Below are positions 18,927-27,881 of a stretch of DNA of 64,000 nt, piece after piece (positions within the stretch are counted from its first letter, which is position 1; each line of letters begins with the position of its first letter). This DNA is from Bacteroidota bacterium (GTDB taxonomy: Bacteria > Bacteroidota > Bacteroidia > Flavobacteriales_F > PHOS-HE28). The notes under the pieces are model-generated. The model was not told where the DNA came from, did not search any database, and was given only the letters and a program-made list of their open reading frames with translations. A program made the translations under genes and the position numbers. The stretch covers positions 1-64,000 of the forward strand of contig JAKQEI010000104.1 of assembly GCA_029573495.1 (NCBI GenBank), in the 5' to 3' direction.

Positions 18927-18967
18927 GAACGAGCGAGCCCCGGGCACATCCCGGGGCTCGCTCGTTC
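18927..18967. terminator. Terminator-like hairpin
   Basis: Perfect 18-bp inverted repeat GAACGAGCGAGCCCCGGG-CACAT-CCCGGGGCTCGCTCGTTC between convergent genes. Confidence 0.82.
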
Positions 18968-18985
18968 AACGGGTCATGGTCCGTG

Positions 18986-21061
18986 CTACTCCTTCACCAC
19001 CTGGAGGGTGCGGATGCCACCGGAGGTGGTGATGCGCACGATGTAGATCCCGCTGGCACGTTCGCCCACAGGTATCGCGATGCGCTGGTCCCCAGCGGCC
19101 AGGGTCCCATCCTGGAAGGTGGACAAAATCCGGCCCGTCATGTCGAGGAGCTCGAGCCGAACGCGATCGGCCGCCGCAAGCCGCAGACGCAGATCGGCGT
19201 TCGAGGCGGTGGGATTCGGCATCACCACTGCGTCGCCAGCATCCTCACCCAGTTCCACCAGGCTCACGTTCACCGCTGTTCCGTTCAGATTGATGTCGTC
19301 CAGGTACAGGTTGTTCCCACCGTCGCTGAAGAAGTCGAACCGGATGCGCATATCGCTCACCTGGAAGGTGCTGTTGATGGTGAGGATCTCCTTGTACCCC
19401 CATTGCGCGGGTCCGTTCGGTATGAAATTACCCGTGACGATGCCTCCGGTGTTCAGGTCGCTCGTTCCGAAGAGCTGGCCACGAAGGCTCCAGTTCTCTC
19501 CGCAATTGCTGCTCACGAAGATGCGCAGCTGATCGGCGCTCATGTTGGTCCGGCGCGCGTAGGCATAACGGAAGCTCAGTACGATGTCGGAGACCCCGCT
19601 CATGTCATAGGTGGGGGTGATCAGCTGGTCCAGCCTACCGGCCATGCTCGAGTTGTTCAGGATACGCAGGCTCTTCGAGCCCGTATAGGCGGCGGTGTTC
19701 GTGATCGTGTATCCGTTGTCCCCATCGGCGTTCACCACGGTCCATCCCAGATCGCCTGGTTGGGAGGCTGATTCAAAGCTCTCGACCAGCGGAGGAGCCT
19801 CGCCGGGGTTGTTCAGCACCGTGACCACGTTCTGTTCCGTGGTCGACACCAGGCTCGAACCATCCGTGGCCGTGAGGGTCACAGCATAGGTGCCGCCTTC
19901 GGGGTAGAACACGGAAACGGATGCTGCGTCACTGGTCGCCGGGTCACCGCCCGGGAAGGTCCAGGTGCGCGACGTGATGTTGTGATAGCTCTCATCCGTG
20001 TACACGACCGAGCTACCGGCACAGATCTCCCGACGGTTGACCGAGAACCGTGCTGCGCACAACGTCGCATTGCCGTTCACCCCTGAATTGATCAGGGTGC
20101 TCGTCTGCCACAGCTGGTTGCGTTGGGCCGTGTTCGAGTTCAGTGCCGCGATCATGCGCGTCTTCTGCCCCTCGGTGAACATCTTGGAGCAGTACGAATA
20201 CTCCATGTAGTTCTCCACGTTGTCAAGGGTCGATCCACAGCTGGCCCCGCTCAGGGTGCAACTCGTCCAGCCTCGTGTGTTCGGGGTGTCAGCGACCCCG
20301 TCGTCGTCACTGCAATTGGCATCCAGTCCGGGGTTGTTGCTGTTGCCCCAGGTGTGTGCCAGGTTCAACCAGTGCCCCACTTCATGGGTCAGCGCACGGG
20401 AACGACCGGCTGTGGAAGTACCAATGGCTCCAACGTAGGTGTGCTGGATCACGATCCCATCCTCCTCCGGTATCCAATCCGCGGTGCCCGGTCTGAAGGT
20501 GTAGCCGGCGGCACCATCTGCCGAAGCCGCCACCCACACTTGCATGTAGCGGTTCCGTGGCCAGGAGATCAACGCCTTCATCTGGTCATCGCCGGCGTTC
20601 GTCAGCGTCGATACCGTGCGCGTGATCCCGTTGGTGCAGTTCCCCTGTGGGTCCTTCGTGGCGAGGCGGAACTCGATGCCGATATCGGCCACGATATCCT
20701 GGAATTGCGGCCTGACGTTGTCCCAGTCCGCGTTCAACCGGTTGAAGTCGTTGTTCAGGATCCGCACGGCATCCTGGATCTGCGCATCGGTGATGTTCTC
20801 CGGTCCGTTGTTGTGGATGATGTGGAAGACGACCGGGATCACGTATCCGCCACCCCCACCGCGCTCCCCTTCCTCCTGGAAGTTCCGGGTGAAGGTCTCC
20901 AGTTCCTCGGTGCGTTGGGCCACACGCGCAGCGAAGTCGGGTGCGTGGGCGATGGGCGCTCCGATGCGGTGGATCTCATCATTTCCGCAGTGGAAGGACT
21001 CCTGAGCGGAGAGCCCGCCTATCGGCAAGGCGATCGCCAGGAACAACAAGGTTCGGATCAT
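18986..21061 (-). CDS. M43 (pregnancy-associated plasma protein A/cytophagalysin-like) metalloprotease with PKD and T9SS sorting domain
   Basis: Zn motif ALTHEVGHWLNLAHTWG; PKD-like WTFPGGDPATSD...GTYAVTLTATDGS; C-term VVMPNPTASNADLRLRL...ASGIYIVRI. Confidence 0.9.
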   Translation of the reverse strand: MIRTLLFLAIALPIGGLSAQESFHCGNDEIHRIGAPIAHAPDFAARVAQRTEELETFTRNFQEEGERGGGGGYVIPVVFHIIHNNGPENITDAQIQDAVRILNNDFNRLNADWDNVRPQFQDIVADIGIEFRLATKDPQGNCTNGITRTVSTLTNAGDDQMKALISWPRNRYMQVWVAASADGAAGYTFRPGTADWIPEEDGIVIQHTYVGAIGTSTAGRSRALTHEVGHWLNLAHTWGNSNNPGLDANCSDDDGVADTPNTRGWTSCTLSGASCGSTLDNVENYMEYSYCSKMFTEGQKTRMIAALNSNTAQRNQLWQTSTLINSGVNGNATLCAARFSVNRREICAGSSVVYTDESYHNITSRTWTFPGGDPATSDAASVSVFYPEGGTYAVTLTATDGSSLVSTTEQNVVTVLNNPGEAPPLVESFESASQPGDLGWTVVNADGDNGYTITNTAAYTGSKSLRILNNSSMAGRLDQLITPTYDMSGVSDIVLSFRYAYARRTNMSADQLRIFVSSNCGENWSLRGQLFGTSDLNTGGIVTGNFIPNGPAQWGYKEILTINSTFQVSDMRIRFDFFSDGGNNLYLDDINLNGTAVNVSLVELGEDAGDAVVMPNPTASNADLRLRLAAADRVRLELLDMTGRILSTFQDGTLAAGDQRIAIPVGERASGIYIVRITTSGGIRTLQVVKE

Positions 21062-21351
21062 CTGTTGGGAAGGGTCGGTACATGAATGCACCGTCGGTGT
21101 AAAAATACGGAGCCATGGGCCCGCCATTGGACCCTAGGTGCGCCATCCGGCCCGATGGAAGCGGGTTCCCAAGGCGGTATTGCCATCCTGAAGAACAGGT
21201 GGAAAGGGTGCGTCCGTTCGGTCGGAAGCCCGGTTTTACCCGGCGGAAGCCCTTTCCTGTCGGGTTGAAGACCGATGCTCAAAGGGCCACGCTTGGACCA
21301 TGGTAGGGGCAATCGTGGGATCCTGACCCCAGCGTCAAGGTGTCAAGCCCG

Positions 21352-22491
21352 TCAGCCCAGGGCTTGTTCGAGGTCCTCGATGAGGTCCTGTACGTCCTCC
21401 ACGCCAACGCTCAATCGGATGAGGGTATCCGCCAGACCGTTCGCCAACCGTTCCTCACGCGGTATGCTGGCATGTGTCATGCTCGCCGGGTGACCCAGCA
21501 GCGACTCCACGCCACCAAGTGATTCGGCCAGCGTAAAGAGCTTGGTGCTGCTCAATACACGGGTGGCATCCGCCATGTCGTCGCCCTTCAGGGTAAAGCT
21601 GATCATGCCACCGAAGCCACGCATCTGCTTCGCCGCGATGGCGTGGTTGACATGGGTCTTCAAGCCGGGCCAGTACACCTTGTCCACCTTCGGATGCTCC
21701 ACAAGCCAACGGGCGATGGACTCACCGTTCTCGCAATGCCGTTGCATGCGGAGGTGGAGCGTCTTCAAGCCGCGCAGGACGAGGAAACAGTCCTGTGGAC
21801 CGGGTGTTGCGCCGCTACTGTTCTGGATGAAGGCCAGTCGTTCCGCCAACCCATCGTCCTTCATGATCAACGCACCCATGACCACGTCGCTGTGGCCGCC
21901 GAGGTATTTGGTCACACTGTGCATCACCAGGTCGGCGCCCAGGTCCAACGGGTTCTGGAGGTAGGGCGTGGCGAAGGTGTTGTCCACTCCGAGGAGGCAC
22001 CCCTGCTTCTTGGCGATGGAAGCCAGGCCCGCGATGTCGATGATGCGCAGGAGCGGATTGGTCGGCGTTTCGGCCCAGATGAGCTTGGTGTTCACATTCA
22101 CCTTCGCCTGCACCTGGCCGAGGTCGCTCATGTCCACGAAATGGAAGGTGATCCCGAAGCCCGCGAAGATCTTCGTGAACAGACGGTATGTGCCACCGTA
22201 AAGGTCGTTGGTGCTCACCACCTCATCGCCCGGCTTCAGCAACTTGATCACCGCGTCGATGCTGGCCATGCCCGTGGCGAAACAGAGGCCATGCTTCCCG
22301 TTCTCCAGCGCCGCCAACGCGTTCTGCAACGCCGTGCGCGTGGGGTTGTGCGTCCTGCTGTATTCGTAGCCCTTGTGATCACCGGGTGAAGCCTGCACAT
22401 AGGTGCTGGTCTGGTAGATGGGCGTCATGATCGCCCCCGTCGCAGGGTCCGGTTCAACGCCGGCGTGGATCGCTTTGGTGCCGAATTTCAT
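21352..22491 (-). CDS. Cystathionine gamma-synthase/lyase family PLP enzyme
   Basis: TKAIHAGVEPDPATGAIMTPIYQTSTY, EYSRTHNPTRTALQNALAALE, HSVTKYLGGHSDVVMG. Confidence 0.92.
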   Translation of the reverse strand: MKFGTKAIHAGVEPDPATGAIMTPIYQTSTYVQASPGDHKGYEYSRTHNPTRTALQNALAALENGKHGLCFATGMASIDAVIKLLKPGDEVVSTNDLYGGTYRLFTKIFAGFGITFHFVDMSDLGQVQAKVNVNTKLIWAETPTNPLLRIIDIAGLASIAKKQGCLLGVDNTFATPYLQNPLDLGADLVMHSVTKYLGGHSDVVMGALIMKDDGLAERLAFIQNSSGATPGPQDCFLVLRGLKTLHLRMQRHCENGESIARWLVEHPKVDKVYWPGLKTHVNHAIAAKQMRGFGGMISFTLKGDDMADATRVLSSTKLFTLAESLGGVESLLGHPASMTHASIPREERLANGLADTLIRLSVGVEDVQDLIEDLEQALG

Positions 22492-22551
22492 CGTGGTCGC
22501 TGGTTGACGGTCGCGAAGGTAGGATCCCCGAAGCACCTGCTCCTGTCCATG

Positions 22552-22559
22552 TATTTTCG
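22552..22559 (+). promoter_or_regulatory. -7 element TATTTTCG
   Basis: Ends 8 nt before ATG 22567. Confidence 0.6.
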
Positions 22560-22566
22560 CAACCCG

Positions 22567-23490
22567 ATGCCCGCCTCCCGCCAAGCGTGGGCGCACCTCG
22601 CGCTCTTCACGGTCAACTTCATCTACGGCGTCAATTACGTCGTTGCCAAAGGACTCATGCCCGTGGTGATCGGACCATCCGGTTTCATCCTCCTCCGCGT
22701 TCTGGGCGCGGGAAGCTTGTTCTGGGTGCTGCGCGCTATCCGGCCGGAGCCGGTGGCCCCCGCGGACCTGATCCGCCTCCTGCTATGCGCCGTCACTGGC
22801 GTCGCGCTCAATCAACTGATGTTCTTCCACGGCCTCATGCGCACCACGCCGCTCAACGCGAGCATCATCATGGTGGTGACGCCCATCCTCGTCCTCGTGC
22901 TGGCCGGCGTGCTCTTGAGGGAACGGATCACATGGACCAAGGCCATGGGGGTGCTGCTCGGGGCTGCCGGCGCCCTGGTCCTGGTGCTCGTGAAGCCATC
23001 GACCACTGCTGCAGGCCCCTCCACGGTGGGCGACCTGTTCATCCTGATCAATGCCTCCTCCTACGGCCTGTTCCTCGTTCTGGTGAAGCCATTGATGCGC
23101 AGGTATAGTGCGGTCACCATCATGGCCTGGTCCTTCTTGTTCGGACTTTTCCTGGTCCTGCCCTTCGGCTGGCAGGAGCTCGGAGCGGTACAGTGGCAGA
23201 CGCTATCCACCGCACATATCCTTGCGCTGGCCTTCGTCGTGGTCATGGTCACCTTCGTGTCCTACCTGATGAACACCTGGGCCATGGCCTATGTGAATCC
23301 GACGGTCGTTGGAGCATACATCTATATGCAGCCCGTACTGGCAGCTCTTTTCACCTGGATCTTCGTCAGGATCGGTCCGGAGCGGCTGGGTATCCCAGGT
23401 TCCTACTCCACGGACATCGGGATCGTGCAGGCGCTGTGTGCACTTTGCATCTTCGGCGGTGTCTACCTCGTGGGCAGGGCTGATCGGTGA
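22567..23490 (+). CDS. EamA/DMT family transporter
   Basis: NFIYGVNYVVAKGLMPVVIGPSGFILLR; repeated hydrophobic segments. Confidence 0.88.
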   Translation: MPASRQAWAHLALFTVNFIYGVNYVVAKGLMPVVIGPSGFILLRVLGAGSLFWVLRAIRPEPVAPADLIRLLLCAVTGVALNQLMFFHGLMRTTPLNASIIMVVTPILVLVLAGVLLRERITWTKAMGVLLGAAGALVLVLVKPSTTAAGPSTVGDLFILINASSYGLFLVLVKPLMRRYSAVTIMAWSFLFGLFLVLPFGWQELGAVQWQTLSTAHILALAFVVVMVTFVSYLMNTWAMAYVNPTVVGAYIYMQPVLAALFTWIFVRIGPERLGIPGSYSTDIGIVQALCALCIFGGVYLVGRADR

Positions 23491-23497
23491 GGCGGCC

Positions 23498-23505
23498 TAC
23501 ATTTG
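23498..23505 (+). promoter_or_regulatory. -7 element TACATTTG for yicC homologue
   Basis: Ends 7 nt before ATG 23512. Confidence 0.65.
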
Positions 23506-23511
23506 GCCGGC

Positions 23512-24381
23512 ATGATCCGTTCCATGACCGGCTTCGGCCGCGCAGAAGGCCAGGTGGGCGACCGTAATCTGACGGTGGAGGTCCGTTCGCTGAACAGCAA
23601 GCAGCTTGACCTGTTCCTGAAGTTGCCGGCCGCGCTGAAGGATCGTGAGAACGAAGTACGTCAGCGGGTGGGCGAGATGGTGTTAAGGGGCAAGGTCGAA
23701 CTGTTCATCGGTTCGGAAGGTGCACAGGTCACCAAACGGACCACCTTCGACAAGGACCTCGTGCAGGCCTATTACAGTGAATTGCGCGCGATCCGCGACC
23801 AGGTCGACCCGACCGCCACGACCGACCTGTTCGCACTCGTGCTGCGGCTTCCCGATGTGACCAGTACCTCGAACGAGCGCATCACCGATGAGGATTGGAA
23901 CGCCGCGCTCGCTCTGATCGATGAAGCGCTGATGGGCTTCAATGCGTTCCGTGCGGCGGAGGGTGGCCGATTGCTCACGGAGATCGAAGCTCGCGTGCAC
24001 GCCATCGGCCGGTTGTTGAACGAGGTCCAGGCGGCGGACCAGGGCCGTGCCGATCGCATGCGTGAACGCTTGCGCGCGAAGCTGACCGAGCTCGGCACCA
24101 AGGTGGACCAGGACCGCTTCGAACAGGAGCTCATCTTCTACCTCGAGAAGATGGACATGACGGAGGAGATGGTGCGGCTCAGGTCCCACTGCACCTATTT
24201 CCTGGAGACCATGGGCGGATCCGAAGCCCAGGGACGCAAGCTCGGCTTCATCGCCCAGGAGATGGGTCGTGAGATCAATACCCTCGGTTCGAAGGCCAAC
24301 GATGCCGCCATACAGCAGGTCGTGGTGATGATGAAGGATGAGCTGGAGAAGGTGAAGGAGCAGGTGTTGAACGTGTTGTAG
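23512..24381 (+). CDS. YicC family protein (endoribonuclease)
   Basis: MIRSMTGFGRAEGQ...GSEAQGRKLGFIAQEMGREINTLGSKANDAAIQ. Confidence 0.95.
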   Translation: MIRSMTGFGRAEGQVGDRNLTVEVRSLNSKQLDLFLKLPAALKDRENEVRQRVGEMVLRGKVELFIGSEGAQVTKRTTFDKDLVQAYYSELRAIRDQVDPTATTDLFALVLRLPDVTSTSNERITDEDWNAALALIDEALMGFNAFRAAEGGRLLTEIEARVHAIGRLLNEVQAADQGRADRMRERLRAKLTELGTKVDQDRFEQELIFYLEKMDMTEEMVRLRSHCTYFLETMGGSEAQGRKLGFIAQEMGREINTLGSKANDAAIQQVVVMMKDELEKVKEQVLNVL

Positions 24382-24383
24382 AC

Positions 24384-24956
24384 ATGGCGACCCAGGGGAA
24401 GTGCATCATCATATCGGCGCCCAGCGGGGCCGGCAAGACCACCATCGTACGCAGCTTGTTGAAGCAAGGCCTGCGTCTGGCCTTCTCGGTCAGCGCCACC
24501 AGCCGTGCCAAGCGCAGCTACGAAGTGGACGGTCAGGATTACTTCTTCATCAGCGCCGACGAGTTCCGCCGCCGGATCGAGCGCGATGCGTTCATCGAGT
24601 GGGAGGAGGTGTATCCGGGCCAGTACTACGGCACCCTGCGCAGCGAGATCGACCGGATCTGGAGCAATGGAAGCAGCGCCATCTTCGATGTGGATGTCAT
24701 CGGTGGCATCGACCTGAAACAACACTTCGGTGATCGCGCCCTGTCCATCTTCATCAGTCCGCCCAGTGTCGCCGCCCTGGAGGAGCGGCTGCGTGCGCGC
24801 GGTACGGAGAGCGAGGAGAGCCTGCGCAGGCGCGTGGACAAGGCCGCTCAGGAAATGACCTACGCACCGCGGTTCGATGCCGTGGTGGTGAACGATACCC
24901 TGGAACACGCCTGCGCGGAGGCGCACGCCCTCGTTGCACGATTCCTCGAAGCATGA
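24384..24956 (+). CDS. gmk: Guanylate kinase
   Basis: IISAPSGAGKTTIVRSLL P-loop; FSVSATSRAKRSYEVDGQDYFFIS; FIEWEEVYPGQYYGT. Confidence 0.96.
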   Translation: MATQGKCIIISAPSGAGKTTIVRSLLKQGLRLAFSVSATSRAKRSYEVDGQDYFFISADEFRRRIERDAFIEWEEVYPGQYYGTLRSEIDRIWSNGSSAIFDVDVIGGIDLKQHFGDRALSIFISPPSVAALEERLRARGTESEESLRRRVDKAAQEMTYAPRFDAVVVNDTLEHACAEAHALVARFLEA

Positions 24957-25549
24957 CCATGCGGATCGGCTGCCTCTTCGGGACCTTCGACCCGCCACAC
25001 TTCGGCCATGTGGCCCTGGCCCGTCATATGCTCAACGCCTGCGGACTGGACCAGGTCTGGCTGGTGGTCACACCACAGAACCCGTTCAAGACCGATCGTC
25101 AGTTGAGCCCCGACGAACATCGGCTGGCCATGACGCGCCTGGCGGTCCGGGGAGTGGACGGGTTGGTCGCCAGTGGCTTCGAGATCGATCTGCCCAGGCC
25201 GAGCTACACGGTGGACAGTCTGCGTTTCATGCGGCACCGCTGGCCGGACCACGACTTCGCGCTCATCATCGGCAGCGATAACCTGGCCGGCTTCCATCGT
25301 TGGAAGGAAGCTGAGGATATCCTCGAACATCATGAGCTCCTGGTGTATCCGCGGGAGGATTTCCAGGATCACCTCGCCACCTCGGCGTTCCATGGACATC
25401 CTGGCCTGCGCATTGTTGCCGACGCTCCGATGCTGCCCGTATCATCCACGGAGATCCGGCGACGCATCAAGGCATGGGAGCCCGTGGACGATCTGCTGTC
25501 GCCTGCCGTGCTCAGCTACATCCGCCAGCACCGCCTCTACAACCCCTGA
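24953..25549 (+). CDS. nadD: Nicotinate-nucleotide adenylyltransferase
   Basis: IGCLFGTFDPPHFGHVALA, DFALIIGSDNLAGFHRWKEAEDIL, SSTEIRRRI. Confidence 0.95.
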   Translation: MTMRIGCLFGTFDPPHFGHVALARHMLNACGLDQVWLVVTPQNPFKTDRQLSPDEHRLAMTRLAVRGVDGLVASGFEIDLPRPSYTVDSLRFMRHRWPDHDFALIIGSDNLAGFHRWKEAEDILEHHELLVYPREDFQDHLATSAFHGHPGLRIVADAPMLPVSSTEIRRRIKAWEPVDDLLSPAVLSYIRQHRLYNP

Positions 25550-26187
25550 AGGTCGATCGGCTCCACGATGCCCGCGCTTTGGATCAGGTGATCGCGAAGG
25601 ACCGTCACCGCCCGGGCATGTCCGCTTTCGTTCACCACATGCAGGTCGCACAAATGCCTGTAGGGGAGAAGGTAGTTGCGGTAGGCGGGAAGGACATGAT
25701 GCTCCCATTGATAGAGCACATCCTCCGCACCATAGCCCCGTTCCTGCGCATCCCGCTTGAGCCGACGCTCCAATTGAGCTCCCTCACTGGCATCGATGAA
25801 GATGCGCAGGTCGAACAGTTCCCGAACGGGCTCGTGGTGCAGCACGAAGAGCCCCTCGACCAGGATGACCGGTGAGGGACGGAGCTCGATCAACTTCGGT
25901 TCCTTGTCCGTCTGATTGAAGGTGTACTCCTTGCGGAAGATCGGATCACCAGCGACCAACGATCGCAGGTCCCTGGCCAGGGCGTCCATGTCCACCCCCT
26001 CAGGTAGGTCGAAGTTCACCTTGCCGTTCCGATCGAGCTTCTGGGACTCGATCGGCAGGTAGTAGTCGTCCTGGGAGATGAGGCACGCCAGGCCTTCGGG
26101 CAGGGCTTTCTGAAGCGCACGTACCAGCGTGGTCTTGCCAGACCCGCTCCCTCCGGCAACGCCGACGAGGTACGCTCCACGGTGCAT
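25537..26187 (-). CDS. udk: Uridine kinase
   Basis: VGVAGGSGSGKTTLVRAL, ISQDDYYLPIESQ, VILVEGLFVLHHEPVRELFDLRIFIDA. Confidence 0.92.
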   Translation of the reverse strand: MHRGAYLVGVAGGSGSGKTTLVRALQKALPEGLACLISQDDYYLPIESQKLDRNGKVNFDLPEGVDMDALARDLRSLVAGDPIFRKEYTFNQTDKEPKLIELRPSPVILVEGLFVLHHEPVRELFDLRIFIDASEGAQLERRLKRDAQERGYGAEDVLYQWEHHVLPAYRNYLLPYRHLCDLHVVNESGHARAVTVLRDHLIQSAGIVEPIDLQGL

Positions 26188-26193
26188 CGGTGG

Positions 26194-26201
26194 CGAAAAT
26201 A
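26194..26201 (-). promoter_or_regulatory. -7 element TATTTTCG for udk
   Basis: Plus strand CGAAAATA; ends 7 nt from the ATG at 26187. Confidence 0.6.
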
Positions 26202-26347
26202 GGGCATCGGCGTGTGGAGGTGGTGCTCCCCCTTCCATGGCAGGGTGACATCGTCGTAATAGTTTGAAAGCCAACCATCCATGCCTGCTGAAATGGCTTT
26301 GGCACGCCGTTTGGCAGAAGTTCTTCGACCAACGAACACCAACTACC

Positions 26348-26485
26348 ATGAAGACCACCATCCAACCTTACCTGCGCCTCAAACGTGAAGCGATGCGGCA
26401 GATGCTCACCGGTGACGTCGAACGGTACATGCGCACGCTCCGTCTCCTGAACGACCTGCGTGGTCGTTCACGCGCCATTGCTTAG
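26348..26485 (+). CDS. Small protein, 45 aa, unknown function
   Basis: MKTTIQPYLRLKREAMRQMLTGDVERYMRTLRLLNDLRGRSRAIA; basic amphipathic helix-like; own intergenic region and downstream hairpin. Confidence 0.5.
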   Translation: MKTTIQPYLRLKREAMRQMLTGDVERYMRTLRLLNDLRGRSRAIA

Positions 26486-26502
26486 AAGGATCCAGCCCCC
26501 CG

Positions 26503-26559
26503 AGGACCGGTGTCGAACGGGTCCCGCCCCTCCAGGAGCGGCCCCTCGCCACCGGTCCT
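26503..26559 (+). terminator. Possible hairpin AGGACCGGTG...CACCGGTCCT after the small ORF
   Basis: 10-bp perfect arms, long loop, followed by gttatt. Confidence 0.35.
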
Positions 26560-26647
26560 GTTATTCCGGAACCGCCCGCCAGCAGAGCCATATGAGCCAA
26601 AATCACATGCGAGGGATCTTTTTTCCGGGGCCCGCGTAGAAGGGTGC

Positions 26648-26824
26648 ATGACGAAGAAGGACAAGATAGCCTTCATCAAAAGCAGCAAGCGGAAAACGCA
26701 CGTGTACAACAACCTGGACCGCTACACGGACCAGCAGTTGAACGACGTGATCCGGGAGATCGTGCAGGGGCTGATCCGCGAAAGCGAGATCATCGCCAAT
26801 GCATACATCAACGGATACCGATAG
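26648..26824 (+). CDS. Small protein, 58 aa, unknown function
   Basis: MTKKDKIAFIKSSKRKTHVYNNLDRYTDQQLNDVIREIVQGLIRESEIIANAYINGYR; followed by terminator-like hairpin. Confidence 0.5.
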   Translation: MTKKDKIAFIKSSKRKTHVYNNLDRYTDQQLNDVIREIVQGLIRESEIIANAYINGYR

Positions 26825-26867
26825 GACAACTGTCGCGTTCGCCCTGCTTGAAGGCTGAAGCCTCAGG

Positions 26868-26908
26868 TAACGGAGCCCCCCCACCGAACGGTGGGCGGGG
26901 CTTCGTTA
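26868..26908. terminator. Terminator-like hairpin
   Basis: TAACGGAGCCCCCCCACCG-AA-CGGTGGGCGGGGCTTCGTTA imperfect inverted repeat. Confidence 0.65.
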
Positions 26909-26968
26909 CGTTCGGGACCTGCACGTAGTGATCACGCATCCTCACAACGGGTAACTTGCCGTGAACGA

Positions 26969-27856
26969 ATGAACATGTACGAGCGCATCGACCTTGATGT
27001 CTGCCGGGTGGATGGTACCCGCATCATCGACCTAAAGGATTTCCCGACGGATCTGCCTGACCAGCATGCGAAGAAGGTGTTGAAGGATTCCGTGGCGGCG
27101 GATAGTGCCCGGATCGCCGAACTGCAGGAGACCCTCCATGCTCAGTCCTCCCACGCCCTGTTGCTGATCTTCCAGGCCATGGACGCGGCAGGGAAGGACA
27201 GCTGCATCCGCCATGTCCTCAGCGGCGTGAACCCGCAAGGGTGCCAGGTCACCTCGTTCAAGGCACCGAGCGCCGAGGAACTGGGGCACGATTTCCTGTG
27301 GCGCCATGCGAAGGCGGTACCAGCGCGGGGCATGATCGGGGTGCACAACCGCAGTCATTACGAGGAGGTGCTCGTGGTGAAGGTGCACCCGGCCTACCTC
27401 TCCGCGCAACGCCTGCCAGGCATCGATCCGGCGGACCTCCCCGGGTACTTCTGGGAACAGCGGTATGCATCCATCCGTGGCTTCGAGGCCCATCTGGCCG
27501 GCCAGGGGGTCACCATCATGAAGTTCTTCCTGCACATGGACAAGGCCGCGCAGAAGGAGCGATTCCTCGAACGGATCGAGGACCCAAAGAAGAACTGGAA
27601 ATTCAGTCCGGGGGACGTGACCGAGCGGGGCTTCTGGGATGACTACCAGAAGGCGTACGCCCAGGCCATCGGAGCGACCGCTGCACCGCACGCCCCCTGG
27701 TTCATCGTACCGGCGGACGACCAATGGGAAACGCGCGCCATCGTGGGGCGGTTGGTCCGGGAGCAACTCGAAGCCCTCGACCTGCGGACGCCCGAGCTCG
27801 ATGCCCGAGCCACGGAGGCGATCGCCGTGGCGCGCATGCGGTTGCGCAAGGAGTGA
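26969..27856 (+). CDS. Polyphosphate kinase 2 family protein
   Basis: LLIFQAMDAAGKDSCIRHVLSGVNPQGCQVTSFKAPSAEELGHDFLWR; WFIVPADDQWETRAIVGRLV. Confidence 0.93.
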   Translation: MNMYERIDLDVCRVDGTRIIDLKDFPTDLPDQHAKKVLKDSVAADSARIAELQETLHAQSSHALLLIFQAMDAAGKDSCIRHVLSGVNPQGCQVTSFKAPSAEELGHDFLWRHAKAVPARGMIGVHNRSHYEEVLVVKVHPAYLSAQRLPGIDPADLPGYFWEQRYASIRGFEAHLAGQGVTIMKFFLHMDKAAQKERFLERIEDPKKNWKFSPGDVTERGFWDDYQKAYAQAIGATAAPHAPWFIVPADDQWETRAIVGRLVREQLEALDLRTPELDARATEAIAVARMRLRKE

Positions 27857-27869
27857 TCCAGTGCGATCG

Positions 27870-27877
27870 TACCTTCA
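27870..27877 (+). promoter_or_regulatory. -7 element TACCTTCA for recJ
   Basis: Ends 5 nt before ATG 27882. Confidence 0.5.
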
Positions 27878-27881
27878 CACC

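Noticed and set aside
22492-22551. SAM riboswitch upstream of the cystathionine gamma-synthase-type gene
   Set aside because: Gap between divergent genes is too short and contains ordinary -7 elements rather than a riboswitch core.
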